A stretch of DNA of 64,000 nt from Microbacterium croceum (lineage in GTDB: Bacteria > Actinomycetota > Actinomycetes > Actinomycetales > Microbacteriaceae), in assembly GCF_023091245.1 (NCBI RefSeq), contig NZ_JAHWXN010000002.1, positions 620,001-684,000 of the forward strand, given 5' to 3'. Shown piece by piece: positions 41,875 through 51,127 of the stretch. Under the pieces are notes generated by a model. That model worked only from the letters and a program-made list of their open reading frames with translations. It was not told the DNA's origin and did no database searches. How positions within the stretch are numbered: position 1 is the first letter of the stretch; each line of letters opens with the position of its first letter. The translations under genes were made by a program, and so were the position numbers.

Positions 41875-44800
41875 TCAGCTCTCCTGCAGCGCCGCGGCGT
41901 TCTCAGCCCGTCGGCGCGCGAACAGCCAGAGTCCCAGCGCGAGCAGTGCCGCTCCCGCGACTCCACCCGCGATCCACGGGGCCCCGCCGGTGAACGCCAG
42001 TCCCGGAGGAACGACGATCGTGGTGGTGTCGCAGTCCTCATCCGTCGACCCGGTGCTGCAGTTCGCACCGGACCCGTCGGGGGTGACGACCACGTTGCGG
42101 ATCTCGCCGGTCGAGCGCAGCGTGACGGAGTACGTCACGGTCACGCTCTCGCCGACCCCGACCGCTCCGGCCCACGACAGCACCGGACGCTCGTACTCGG
42201 CGCCGTTGGTGGCATCGCCGTTGTAGGTGCCGACGGCCAGCGATGTCGCGAGGTCATCGGTGAACGACGCCGGACGCTCATCGGTGTAGGCGACCTGACC
42301 GGTGTTCGTCACCGTGATCGTGAAGGTGACCCGGTCACCGATCGTCGCCCGTGTGGACGAGACGTCCTTGGTCACGCGGTAGCTCGCGATCGGCGTCTCG
42401 GTGACGCATCCGCCCTCGGTCGAGCATCCGCCGCCGGGGCCGTCACCGGTCACCGCGTTGCGCAGGTTCCCGTCGCCGGTCGCCGGCTGGTTCACGGTCA
42501 CCGAGTACGTGATGCTCACGCTCTCGCCGATCTCCAACGGGCCCTCCCACGTGAGTGCCGTTCCCGATACCTCGGCGCCGGAGGTCGCGTCGTCGTTGTA
42601 CGTGGCATCGTCCAGCACGCCGGACAGGTCGTCGATGAAGGATGCCGGAGCATCCGCGGTGTACGGAACCTGTCCGATGTTCTCCACGGTCACGGTGTAG
42701 GTGACGACACCGCCGAGCACGACATCCTGCATATCCGCCGACTTCGCGACGGCGTACGAGGCCACGGGGGTGTCCGTGATGCACTCGCCTTCGATGCACT
42801 CGCCACCGGGAGCAGACGGGGCGACCACGTTTCGCAGGGAGAAGTCACCCCTGATCGGGTCGTCCACCGTCACCGAGTACGTGACCTCCACGGTCTCGCC
42901 GACGGCGAGCGCACCCGACCAGGTGAGCGTGCCGTCCGCGACCTCGCCGCCTTCGGAGACGTCGCCGTTGTAGCTCGCGTCATCCAGCACGCGCGAGAGG
43001 TCGTCCTCGAAGGAGGCCGGGTTCTCGTCGGTGTAGGCGACCTCGCCCGTATTGGTGACCGTGACGGTGTACGTCACGGTGTCTCCGGGGAGGACCTGAC
43101 TCGCAGAAGCCGACTTGGCCACCGAGTACGAGGCTGCGGGGACGTTCGCGACACACGCGGGGTCGGTCGACCCCTCGGCGCAGTTGGCGCCAGAGCCCGG
43201 AGGAGTCACCACGGTGTTGTCGAGTCGACGATCACCGGATGCCGGGTCGTTCACCGTCACCGAGTAGGTGATGGTGACCGTCTCGCCGATGCCGAGCGCC
43301 CCCGACCAGCCGAGCTGCGGAGCCGTGTACGTCACGCCCGTCCCGGAAGTGCTCGTGGCGTCGGCGTTGTACGTCGCGTCATCGAGGACTGCCGAGAGGT
43401 CGTCGGCGAAGGACGCCGGTGCATCCTCCGTGTACGCGACCTGCCCGATGTTCGTGACCTCGATGGTGTACTCCACCACGTCACCCGGCACGACCTCGGT
43501 CGAGGTCGTGGACTTGACCACACGGTAGGAGCCCACCGGGGTGTTCGTCTCGCACACCTCATCGCAGCTTCCGCCGGGACCCGACGGGGTCACCGCGTTC
43601 CGCAGCGTGAAGTCGCCCGTGATCGGGTCGTCCACCGTCACCGAGTAGGTGACGGTGACCGTGGCGCCGACGGCCAGCGCACCAGACCAGGTGAGCGTGC
43701 TGCCGGACACCGTTGCGCCGTTCGAGGCGTCGTCGTTGTAGACGGCGTCATCGAGCACGCCCGACAGATCGTCTTCGAACGATGCGGGCTCATCCGCCGT
43801 GTAGGCGACCTCACCCGTGTTGGTGACGGTCACGGTGTAGGTGACCACACCGCCCGGACGCACGGTCGCGGAGTCGGATTCCTTCGACACGGTGTACGAG
43901 GCGACCTCGGTCTGCGTCGCGCACTCGGCCTCGGGGTCGCAGCTGCCGCCGGGAGCGGAGGGAACCACGGCGTTGACCAGTTCCTGGTCGCCGGTGAGCG
44001 GATCGTTGACGGTGACCGAGTAGGTCACCGTGACCGTGTCGCCGATGGCCAGAGCACCCGACCACGTCAGCGTGTTCTCTGCGACGGAACCGCCGGCCGA
44101 GACGTCGTCGTTGTAGGTCGCGTCGTCCAGCACGGCCGTGAGGTCGTCCTCGAACGAGGCGGGCGCCGCGTCCGTGTAGTCGACCTGTCCGGTGTTCGTG
44201 ACGACCACGGTGTAGGTGACGACGTCACCGGCCATCACCGTGGCGGTGTCCGCCGACTTCGCGACCGTGAACGACGACACCGGAGTGGTCGTTCCGCACT
44301 CGTCCGGCAGGCATTCGCCCGTCGGGTCGCTCGGCACCACGACGTTGCCGAGAATCGAGTCGCCCGTGGTGGGGTCGTTCACCGTCACCGAGTACGTCAC
44401 GGTGGTGCTCGCACCCGCCGCGAGCGGACCCGCCCACGTCAGGGTGCTGCCGTCGACTGTGCCGCCGGCAGAGACGTCGTCGTTGTACGTCGCGTCATCC
44501 AGCACGCCGGACAGGTCGTCCTCGAACGATGCCGGCTCGGCATCCGTGTAGTCCACGGCGCCGACGTTCGTGACCGTGACCGTGTACGTGACGACCGCAC
44601 CCGGGGTCGTCGTGTCGGAGTCCGACGACTTCGCGACGGTGTACCCCTGGATCGGGGTGACCGTGCACTGCGCAGACTCCGGGTCGCAGGGGCCGGCCGG
44701 AGGTGTTCCGGGCGGCACGAGGAAGTTCGACGAGACGTTGTTGCCCCGGTCGCCGACCGCGTTGACCGTGACCGTGTAGGTGACCTCGGCGGTCGCACCC

Positions 44801-47538
44801 GCCGCGAGCGTTCCGCGAAGGGCCAGGATGCCGTCGTCAGGTCCGTCGACCGTGACCGACGAGGTGTCGGACTCCGGCGCACCGGTGAGGGTCGCGTCGT
44901 CCAGCACATCGCTGAGGTCGTCATCGCGGAGCACGTCGACCACGGTCGCGCCGGTGTTGGTCACGACGATCGTGTAGGTGAGCTCGGTGCCCGTGCGCAC
45001 CGGCGTCTCCGACGCCTCGACCGACTTGGTGTACGTCACGCCCGTGATGGGAGTGGTCGTGCAGTTCGGTGCCTCGTCGTCCGTGGGGACGCAGACGCCA
45101 TCCGTCGGAGGAGTCTCACCGGGCTCCAGCAGGAAGTTCGATGCGACGCTGTCGCCGCGCTCGTCATCCGGCAGCACCGTCACGGTGTAGCTGACCGTGG
45201 AGGTCTGTCCGACCGGCACCGATCCCGTGACAGAGATCTGCGCGCCGTCCCGCACGACCGTCAACCCGTCCGATCCGGTCGGCTCGGTCGTGACCGCCGC
45301 GTCGTCGAGCACGTAGGTGAGGTCGTCGATCGCGTCGACCGCGGCCGGCGACTGTCCGTCGTTGTCGAAGAACAGCGTGTAGGTGATCGTGGAACCGGCC
45401 ACGACCGGGTCGGACGATGCCTGGGCCGTCTTCCACTGGGTCAGCAGCGCGCCGGGAACCTGCACCCGGTCGCAGCTCTGGGCGCCGGGGGCCGTGTCGT
45501 CTTCCGGGATGCACGCGAGGTTGCGGAGGATCTGGTCCCCTTCACCGGTGTAGGTCACCGAGTACGTGATGGTGGCCTGCTCGCCCGCGGCGAGCGCGCC
45601 ACTCCACTCCAGCGTGTCGCCGTCGCGCGTGGCCGTGCCGACATCCGCGGTCAGCGACGCATCGTCGAACGTCGCGTCGTCGAGCACCTCGCTGAGGTCG
45701 TCGGACGCGGTCGCGGGGGCAGCCGCGGTGTAGTCGCCGGGGCCCGCGTTGCGGACGACGACCGTGAAGGTCGCCTGCTCACCGATCTCGGGGAGCTCCG
45801 AAGTGTCGACGGACTTGTCGATGGTCAGCCGCGGGAGGTCGAACTCCTCGATCGCACAGGGCTGGCCGGTCGCGTCGTCGACGCCGCCGGTTGCCGGGTC
45901 GCACGTCGGGGGCGTCGTGATCTCGGGGTCGTTCGGCACCCAGGTCACGTTGGCGACCTCGCCATCGCCGCCGCTCTGCAGCGTGACGCTATAGGTGATG
46001 TCGACCGATTCGCCGACGCCGAGGGCGCCGGACCAGGAGATCAGCGGAGCCTGGTAGCCCAGAGACCCGGCCCGTGTGGCGGCGGCATCTGCGTTGTACG
46101 TGGCATCGTCCAGCACACCGGACAGGTCATCGAAGACCACAGCCGGGTTGTCGGCGGTGTACGCGCCGGCCCCCGTGTTGGTGGCTGTCACCGTGTAGGT
46201 CACGACATCGCCGGGACGCGCATCAGCCGTGGCATCCGAGGTCTTCGCGACCGAGAGTGCGAGGGCGCAGGATTCGGCGTTGGCCTCATCGTTCTCCGGG
46301 TTCAGGTCGGCCTCGTTCCCGTCCACGGAAGCGGTGTTGACGACGCAGGCCGGCGGGTTCACATCGGTGTCGACCTCGATCGTGAATGTGGTCGACTGAC
46401 CGACCCCGAGCCGGGCACCGCTCACCGTCACGGTGTTCCCCGACACGGTCGACGAGACATCGCCGGTCACGGTCGGGTTGCTCAGGCCTGCAGGCAGCGC
46501 GTCGGTCACGGTCCAGCCGCTGGAGACACCGGCCCCGTTGTTCGTGACGGTGATGTCGTAGCCGATGCGGTCACCCGTGGTGAAGGTCGCAGGACCCGTC
46601 TTCTCGATGGACAGGTCGGCCGGGAGCCCCGGGATCGCTGTACCGTCGTTGCCGTTCGACGGCGGGCCCGACACCAGTGGCAAGACGGTGATGGTCGGCG
46701 AGGGGGACGCACCGTTCGTGATGCGGATCTGTGCGATGCTTCCGGTGCTGTTGTTCGAGAACCCCAGGTTGCCGTTGCCGAACTTCCAGGCCGCTCCCCA
46801 CGCCCCGCCGAGACCGCCGGGGATCACGCCCCGGAACCTCAGCACGGCACCGTTGCTGGGGTCGATCCGGATCAGAGTTCCCGCGGGCTGAGAGGCGTTG
46901 TAGTCGACGGCCCAGAGGAAGCCGTCGAGGAACTCCATGTCGGCGATCGTGTAGTCGGTGGCGGCGATGGTGAACGCCGCCGTGATCACGCCGGTCGTGG
47001 TCGTGGCATAGACGATGCGGGAGTTCGCTGCGGTGCCGTTGGTCGTGTAGAGCCGGCCGTCAGCCGGGTTGAACGCACCCGACCACTGAGCGATCGGGTA
47101 GGTGGAGTTTCCGACGCGTGTGACGCGACCTTCTTGTCCGACGCGGACCACGGCATTCGCAGGAATTCCTCCGCTGATCGCCTGGATGCTGGCGCCGTAG
47201 ATGTAGTTGTCGTTCGTGTTGAAGCTGATGGCGTTGTAGTTTCCGGACGCGACAGCAGGGCCTTCAGCGGTGAACGAATAGGCGCCGTCGCCCGACGTCT
47301 CTGATCGGAACAGGCCGGTCGGATCGCCTGCGACTCGCGACTGCGCGACGAAGACGGTCGGCGAACTCGGGTCGAACGCATCCCCTGGCGCAGCCTGCGC
47401 TGGCACCGCCGTCGCCACGTTCAGGCCGACGAGCGTCGCGACCGCCAGACTTCCTGCGGCGACCGCTGCCAGCGATCTGCGCAACCGTCCGTGTGCCTGC
47501 GGCGCGCGCCGTCTCCAGCGAGTGCTGTCCGTGTTCAT
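41875..47538 (-). CDS. Giant repeat-rich cell-wall surface protein with LAFTG sorting signal
   Basis: A 1887-residue secreted protein. A basic n-region and hydrophobic core end at AQAAPGD (cleavage about residue 50). Residues about 52-300 form a beta-propeller-like DUF6923-type domain (FNTNDNYIYGASIQAIS, FNPADGRLYTTNGTA, DMEFLDGFLWAVDYNAS). Twelve DUF11/DUF7927-like modules follow from about residue 307 to 1836, each with a VTYTVTVTNTG strand and a DDLSGVLDDATYN segment; modules 6-12 repeat every 120-130 residues. The C-terminus has LAFTG (about 1846-1850), a helix and a basic tail, the layout of a sortase substrate. A stalk-like adhesin or cell-wall spacer is likely; no enzyme motif is seen. 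Confidence 0.88.
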   Translation of the reverse strand: MNTDSTRWRRRAPQAHGRLRRSLAAVAAGSLAVATLVGLNVATAVPAQAAPGDAFDPSSPTVFVAQSRVAGDPTGLFRSETSGDGAYSFTAEGPAVASGNYNAISFNTNDNYIYGASIQAISGGIPANAVVRVGQEGRVTRVGNSTYPIAQWSGAFNPADGRLYTTNGTAANSRIVYATTTTGVITAAFTIAATDYTIADMEFLDGFLWAVDYNASQPAGTLIRIDPSNGAVLRFRGVIPGGLGGAWGAAWKFGNGNLGFSNNSTGSIAQIRITNGASPSPTITVLPLVSGPPSNGNDGTAIPGLPADLSIEKTGPATFTTGDRIGYDITVTNNGAGVSSGWTVTDALPAGLSNPTVTGDVSSTVSGNTVTVSGARLGVGQSTTFTIEVDTDVNPPACVVNTASVDGNEADLNPENDEANAESCALALSVAKTSDATADARPGDVVTYTVTATNTGAGAYTADNPAVVFDDLSGVLDDATYNADAAATRAGSLGYQAPLISWSGALGVGESVDITYSVTLQSGGDGEVANVTWVPNDPEITTPPTCDPATGGVDDATGQPCAIEEFDLPRLTIDKSVDTSELPEIGEQATFTVVVRNAGPGDYTAAAPATASDDLSEVLDDATFDDASLTADVGTATRDGDTLEWSGALAAGEQATITYSVTYTGEGDQILRNLACIPEDDTAPGAQSCDRVQVPGALLTQWKTAQASSDPVVAGSTITYTLFFDNDGQSPAAVDAIDDLTYVLDDAAVTTEPTGSDGLTVVRDGAQISVTGSVPVGQTSTVSYTVTVLPDDERGDSVASNFLLEPGETPPTDGVCVPTDDEAPNCTTTPITGVTYTKSVEASETPVRTGTELTYTIVVTNTGATVVDVLRDDDLSDVLDDATLTGAPESDTSSVTVDGPDDGILALRGTLAAGATAEVTYTVTVNAVGDRGNNVSSNFLVPPGTPPAGPCDPESAQCTVTPIQGYTVAKSSDSDTTTPGAVVTYTVTVTNVGAVDYTDAEPASFEDDLSGVLDDATYNDDVSAGGTVDGSTLTWAGPLAAGASTTVTYSVTVNDPTTGDSILGNVVVPSDPTGECLPDECGTTTPVSSFTVAKSADTATVMAGDVVTYTVVVTNTGQVDYTDAAPASFEDDLTAVLDDATYNDDVSAGGSVAENTLTWSGALAIGDTVTVTYSVTVNDPLTGDQELVNAVVPSAPGGSCDPEAECATQTEVASYTVSKESDSATVRPGGVVTYTVTVTNTGEVAYTADEPASFEDDLSGVLDDAVYNDDASNGATVSGSTLTWSGALAVGATVTVTYSVTVDDPITGDFTLRNAVTPSGPGGSCDEVCETNTPVGSYRVVKSTTSTEVVPGDVVEYTIEVTNIGQVAYTEDAPASFADDLSAVLDDATYNADATSTSGTGVTYTAPQLGWSGALGIGETVTITYSVTVNDPASGDRRLDNTVVTPPGSGANCAEGSTDPACVANVPAASYSVAKSASASQVLPGDTVTYTVTVTNTGEVAYTDENPASFEDDLSRVLDDASYNGDVSEGGEVADGTLTWSGALAVGETVEVTYSVTVDDPIRGDFSLRNVVAPSAPGGECIEGECITDTPVASYAVAKSADMQDVVLGGVVTYTVTVENIGQVPYTADAPASFIDDLSGVLDDATYNDDATSGAEVSGTALTWEGPLEIGESVSITYSVTVNQPATGDGNLRNAVTGDGPGGGCSTEGGCVTETPIASYRVTKDVSSTRATIGDRVTFTITVTNTGQVAYTDERPASFTDDLATSLAVGTYNGDATNGAEYERPVLSWAGAVGVGESVTVTYSVTLRSTGEIRNVVVTPDGSGANCSTGSTDEDCDTTTIVVPPGLAFTGGAPWIAGGVAGAALLALGLWLFARRRAENAAALQES
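42010..46620 (-). repeat. Array of twelve homologous modules within the giant surface gene
   Basis: Module starts lie at about residues 307, 426, 570, 700, 837, 965, 1089, 1217, 1337, 1470, 1593 and 1717. The first five are divergent; the last seven share EPASFEDDLSGVLDDATYND-type and LTWSGALAVG-VTYSVTV blocks. Near-identical DNA words recur, for example GTCGTCCTCGAACGA. Confidence 0.75.
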
Positions 47539-47640
47539 TTCTCTCCCCGTGCGTCTGCTTCTCGGCGCAGGCGCCGAGAACTCATCCGATATACCGCCAC
47601 GCCGGAGCCTAGGTTGAGAGCGCTATCAGCGAACATCGCC

Positions 47641-47714
47641 CTGCGCGAAACGTGACATCCTGCAGGAGGATCTGCGCGAAACGTTCCGCGTGCGCTCTCG
47701 CGCTCAGCGCGAAA
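47641..47714. promoter_or_regulatory. Three direct GCGCGAAA repeats upstream of the giant gene
   Basis: CTGCGCGAAACGT occurs at 47641-47653 and again at 47672-47684, exactly 31 bases apart (three helical turns). A third GCGCGAAA is at 47707-47714. Direct repeats in phase are typical of AraC-family sites, and the AraC-like regulator gene ends next to them. Confidence 0.5.
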
Positions 47715-47734
47715 GCGCGTCGCGCTGAGCGCGA
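47698..47734 (-). terminator. 15-bp hairpin at the end of the AraC-like gene
   Basis: TCGCGCTCAGCGCGA (47698-47712) is fully complementary to 47720-47734. It overlaps the stop codon of the regulator gene (47704) and would separate it from the giant gene downstream. Confidence 0.55.
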
Positions 47735-48627
47735 TGCAGCGACTGCCTGGTCCCGAAGCCGGTCAGCTGTGCGACGGTCGCCAACGGCAGACCGGGGTTG
47801 CGATTCTTCAGATCCGCGGCCGCCTTGAGTCGGATGGCGCGAAGCTCCCGCGAGAAGGTCGTGCCATGCTCGCTCAGGGCGGACTGCACGGTGCGCACCG
47901 AGACGCCGAGTGCCTCGGCCACACCCGCGACGGAGAGGCGCGGCGAGGAGTAGTCGCGCAGGATGAAGCGCATCACGGAATCGAACAGCTGCGGACGCGT
48001 GACCGGTTCGCCCACCACCGTCGCCACGAGGGTACGCGCGACCTCGCACGCGGCATCCTCAAGGGGCGACACGACTCCGTCCGGCTCATCCGCCTCGATC
48101 GCGCAGAACGACTTGACGAAGCTCGTCAGGGGACGCAAGGTCTCCTCGCTCGGAGGCTGTTCGCCCACCCGATCGAAATCGACCTGCCGCCCACCCGACA
48201 GTGCGTCCTCGTCGAGGGAGATGAACACGAGCTCCGTCGGCATCGTCGCCTCGAATGTGACGGTCGCGCCGCCCGGAGGGATGACGAACCACGATGGCTC
48301 GCGCACGATGACAGGACCCTCCGATGCGACCGTGAAACCGGGAGCCTCGGCCACGATGACCACGACCCTGCTCCGCGACAGCTCGTCGCGCGGCCATTCC
48401 AGCGTCGCCGGCGGAAGCTGCACGTGGGCGAAGGTGTAGCGACCGATGTGCACGAGGTTGGCGCGCAGCATCGCGTGCTCGTCGCGCACAGAGGTGAAGC
48501 CGAAGTTCGCCGACGACAGATAGGCGCTGAGCGCCTTCGCGTGCAGAAGTCGTTCCCGCCCGGCGATGCGGAACTTCATCAGCTCCAAGGCGCCTCGATC
48601 GGCTGCGGTCGAGCGTCGGCGTCGCAT
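47704..48627 (-). CDS. AraC-family transcriptional regulator
   Basis: A 307-residue regulator. The N-terminal two-thirds resemble the AraC_binding_2 sensor domain (residues about 40-195). The C-terminus has the two HTHs of AraC proteins (SVAGVAEALGVSVRTVQSAL then FSRELRAIRLKAAADLKNRN and LATVAQLTGFGTRQSLHRAQ). It lies directly upstream of the giant surface gene on the same strand, with in-phase repeats between them, so control of that gene is likely. GGGAGAG precedes the ATG. Confidence 0.82.
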   Translation of the reverse strand: MRRRRSTAADRGALELMKFRIAGRERLLHAKALSAYLSSANFGFTSVRDEHAMLRANLVHIGRYTFAHVQLPPATLEWPRDELSRSRVVVIVAEAPGFTVASEGPVIVREPSWFVIPPGGATVTFEATMPTELVFISLDEDALSGGRQVDFDRVGEQPPSEETLRPLTSFVKSFCAIEADEPDGVVSPLEDAACEVARTLVATVVGEPVTRPQLFDSVMRFILRDYSSPRLSVAGVAEALGVSVRTVQSALSEHGTTFSRELRAIRLKAAADLKNRNPGLPLATVAQLTGFGTRQSLHRAQRDALSR

Positions 48628-48719
48628 GCTCTCCCTCTCGTCGCGCGAAGCTGGCAGTCATCACCACCCTATCCACGAGCTTCCGAGGGCTTCAACTCGG
48701 CGCCGGCGGGTACGCGGCG

Positions 48720-49541
48720 TCAGCGGGGAAGGCGGAGGAAGCCGTCTGCGCCGGGGCGCAGAGCGGCCCTCTGCAGCGCCTCTTCGCCCGCGCGGCGTCC
48801 TTCCGCGATGAGAAGCGGCACATCGCGCATCGTCCACTGCGCGCGCCGCTGCATCTCGGGCTGGATCAGCAGCACCGACTCGTCGGCGGCGAGCGCAGCC
48901 GTGCGGGTCACGGTCCTCATCATGCGCACGTTCTCCCACTTGGCATGGAGCCGCACCACGATGACGCGCTCCGCACCGAGGGCGCGCGCAGCCACCACAG
49001 GGACGTTGTCGATCATCCCGCCATCGACGAGCAGCATCCCCTCGTGGCGCACCGGCGGCAGCAGTCCCGGCACGGCGATCGTCGATCGCAGTGCCGTGCT
49101 CAACGGGCCGCGGTCGAGGATGACACCTTCACGCGTGCGCAGGTTCGTCGCATAGGCGCCGAAGACACGAGGGAGATCCTCGATCGATGGATCAGCGCCG
49201 AAGATGCGGTGCACTGCTTCTCGCGTCGCAACGGTATCGAGGAGCCCCCACCGCGCAGTGTTCGTCCACCGCGCGATCTGGCGCCACCGGAATGCCCGAG
49301 CCGCCCGCTCGATCGCGTCGACGGAGAACCCGGCCGCATAGGCCGCGGCGACCAGGGCACCCGAGCTCGTCCCGACCGCGATCCCCGGACGGATGCCGCG
49401 CTCGGCGAGCACCTGCAGCACGCCGACGTGCGCGGCCCCGAACGCGCCGCCACCGCTGAGCACGAGGCCCAGTCCGCGGTCGTCACCGGAGCTGTCGCGC
49501 ACGCCATCGCGGCGCGCGGCGGATCCGTCGTCAGGCATCAT
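48720..49541 (-). CDS. Patatin-like phospholipase
   Basis: A 273-residue patatin. The oxyanion-hole glycines LVLSGGGAFGAAHVGVLQVL, the nucleophile elbow GIAVGTSSGALVAAAYAAGF and the catalytic Asp in LLVDGGMIDNVPV are all present. These serine hydrolases release fatty acids from lipids. The start at 49541 (MMPDDGSA) has AGGGTG six bases upstream; an in-frame start at 49595 is less likely. No signal peptide, so it should be cytoplasmic. Confidence 0.86.
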   Translation of the reverse strand: MMPDDGSAARRDGVRDSSGDDRGLGLVLSGGGAFGAAHVGVLQVLAERGIRPGIAVGTSSGALVAAAYAAGFSVDAIERAARAFRWRQIARWTNTARWGLLDTVATREAVHRIFGADPSIEDLPRVFGAYATNLRTREGVILDRGPLSTALRSTIAVPGLLPPVRHEGMLLVDGGMIDNVPVVAARALGAERVIVVRLHAKWENVRMMRTVTRTAALAADESVLLIQPEMQRRAQWTMRDVPLLIAEGRRAGEEALQRAALRPGADGFLRLPR

Positions 49542-49629
49542 GTCGTTCACCCTACGACGCGATCCTCGGGGCTTCCCCCGAGCGATCGTCGGCACCGTGG
49601 ATCTCTCCCGGCGGCTGCGCGCACAGGCG

Positions 49630-51036
49630 TCAGTGGTGGAAGTGCGACCCGTTGGCGCTGTCGGGCAACGGCGTGGTCAACGATTCGAGGAACTCGACCT
49701 CGCCACGGATGTCGGCCAGCAGCGCCGTGGCGAGGTCGCGGCTGAGCCCGACCTTGACCACGATGCGCTGCAGCACGACATCGGCCAGGTCATCCGCCAT
49801 GGGATACGCGGGCACGAGCCACCCCTTCATGCGCAGACGGTCAGCGAGGTCGTAGAGGGTCCAGATGTCGGTGTGGCCCTGCTTCAACACCCACGCGAAC
49901 ACCGGGATCGTGTCGCCGGTGCTCACGAGCTCGAACGGACCGATCTTCGCGATCTCACTCGAGAGGTAGGTGGCGACGTCGATCGAGTTCTGCTGCACCG
50001 CCCGATAGCCCTCGAACCCGAGGCGCAGGAACTGGTAGTACTGCAGCAGCACCTGGGCGCCAGGGCGCGAGAAGTTCAACGCGAGGGTCGGCATGTCGCC
50101 CCCGAGGTAGCTGACGTGGAAGATCATGCTCTCGGGCAGCGCCGCGGTGTTGCGCCACACGACCCAGCCCACGCCCGGGTAGACCAGACCGTACTTGTGC
50201 CCCGATGTCGAGATCGAGTTGACCCGGTCGAGCTGGAAATCCCACACCAGATCGGGCTGGCAGAACGGCGCCACCATGGCACCGGATGCGCCGTCGATGT
50301 GGATCTTCACGTCGAGTCCGGTCTTCGCCTGGATCTCGTCGAGCTTCTTCGCGATCGCGATGGTGTCGTCATAGAGACCGGTGAAGGTCTGCCCGAGGAT
50401 GGAGACCACGCCGATCGTGTTCTCGTCGACGTAATCCTCCAGATCGTGACCGTCGAGGGTGATGTGCTCCCGCGTGACGGGAACGTAGCGCGGCTCCACA
50501 TCCCAGTAGTTGCAGAACTTCTCCCACACCACCTGCACGGCCGCCGACATGATCAGGTTCGGCTTCTCGGTCGACTTGCCCTCGGCCCTGCGCTTCTCTT
50601 GCCACAGCCGCTTGAGCGCGAGTCCCGCCAGCATGCACGCCTCCGACGACCCGATCGTCGAGGTGCCGATCGTGTCGTCCTTGTCCGGCACGTTCCACAG
50701 GTCAGCGAGGATGCGCCAGCACCGGTCCTCGATCGCCGCCGTAGCGGGGTACTCGTCCTTGTCGATCATGTTCTTGTCGGCGGCTTCGAGATACAGCCTC
50801 TTCGCCTCGTCATCCATCCAGGTGCCGACGAACGTCGCGAGATTCAGCCGCGAATTGCCGTCGAGGATCGACTCGTCGTGCACGATCTGATACGCCGTCT
50901 CCGGCAGACTCGGCCCCGCCGGCAGCGTGAACCTGTCGAACTCGGTGGCCTCTCCCGGACGGACGAAGACCGGGTTGATGCTCAGAGTGGGGTCGAGGTT
51001 GGTCGACTGGCGGGCCTTGCTGGTGTTCGCGGTCAC
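49630..51036 (-). CDS. gadB: Glutamate decarboxylase
   Basis: A 468-residue PLP enzyme. It contains IGTSTIGSSEACMLAGLALK, HIDGASGAMVAPF (Asp and Ala contacts to PLP), SISTSGHKYGLVYPGVGWVV with the Schiff-base lysine, and a His-rich end GSHFHH like the pH-gating tail of E. coli GadB. It converts glutamate to GABA and CO2, consuming a proton. The start is GTG 51036 with CGGAGGAG upstream. No glutamate/GABA antiporter is nearby, so a role in acid resistance would need a transporter elsewhere. Confidence 0.92.
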   Translation of the reverse strand: MTANTSKARQSTNLDPTLSINPVFVRPGEATEFDRFTLPAGPSLPETAYQIVHDESILDGNSRLNLATFVGTWMDDEAKRLYLEAADKNMIDKDEYPATAAIEDRCWRILADLWNVPDKDDTIGTSTIGSSEACMLAGLALKRLWQEKRRAEGKSTEKPNLIMSAAVQVVWEKFCNYWDVEPRYVPVTREHITLDGHDLEDYVDENTIGVVSILGQTFTGLYDDTIAIAKKLDEIQAKTGLDVKIHIDGASGAMVAPFCQPDLVWDFQLDRVNSISTSGHKYGLVYPGVGWVVWRNTAALPESMIFHVSYLGGDMPTLALNFSRPGAQVLLQYYQFLRLGFEGYRAVQQNSIDVATYLSSEIAKIGPFELVSTGDTIPVFAWVLKQGHTDIWTLYDLADRLRMKGWLVPAYPMADDLADVVLQRIVVKVGLSRDLATALLADIRGEVEFLESLTTPLPDSANGSHFHH

Positions 51037-51127
51037 GTGTCGCTCCTCCGGATCGTCGGGGCGGATACGTCAGCGGATCGCCCTCAGGACAGCCTGACTC
51101 CGAACGTACCCCAGAGAAGGACCGCCG

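Noticed and set aside
42010..46620. CRISPR-like repetition
   Set aside because: Period is 360-400 bases, in frame and coding; it is a protein repeat array.
49630..51036. Complete glutamate-dependent acid-resistance system
   Set aside because: Only the decarboxylase is present; there is no GadC-type antiporter in the window.
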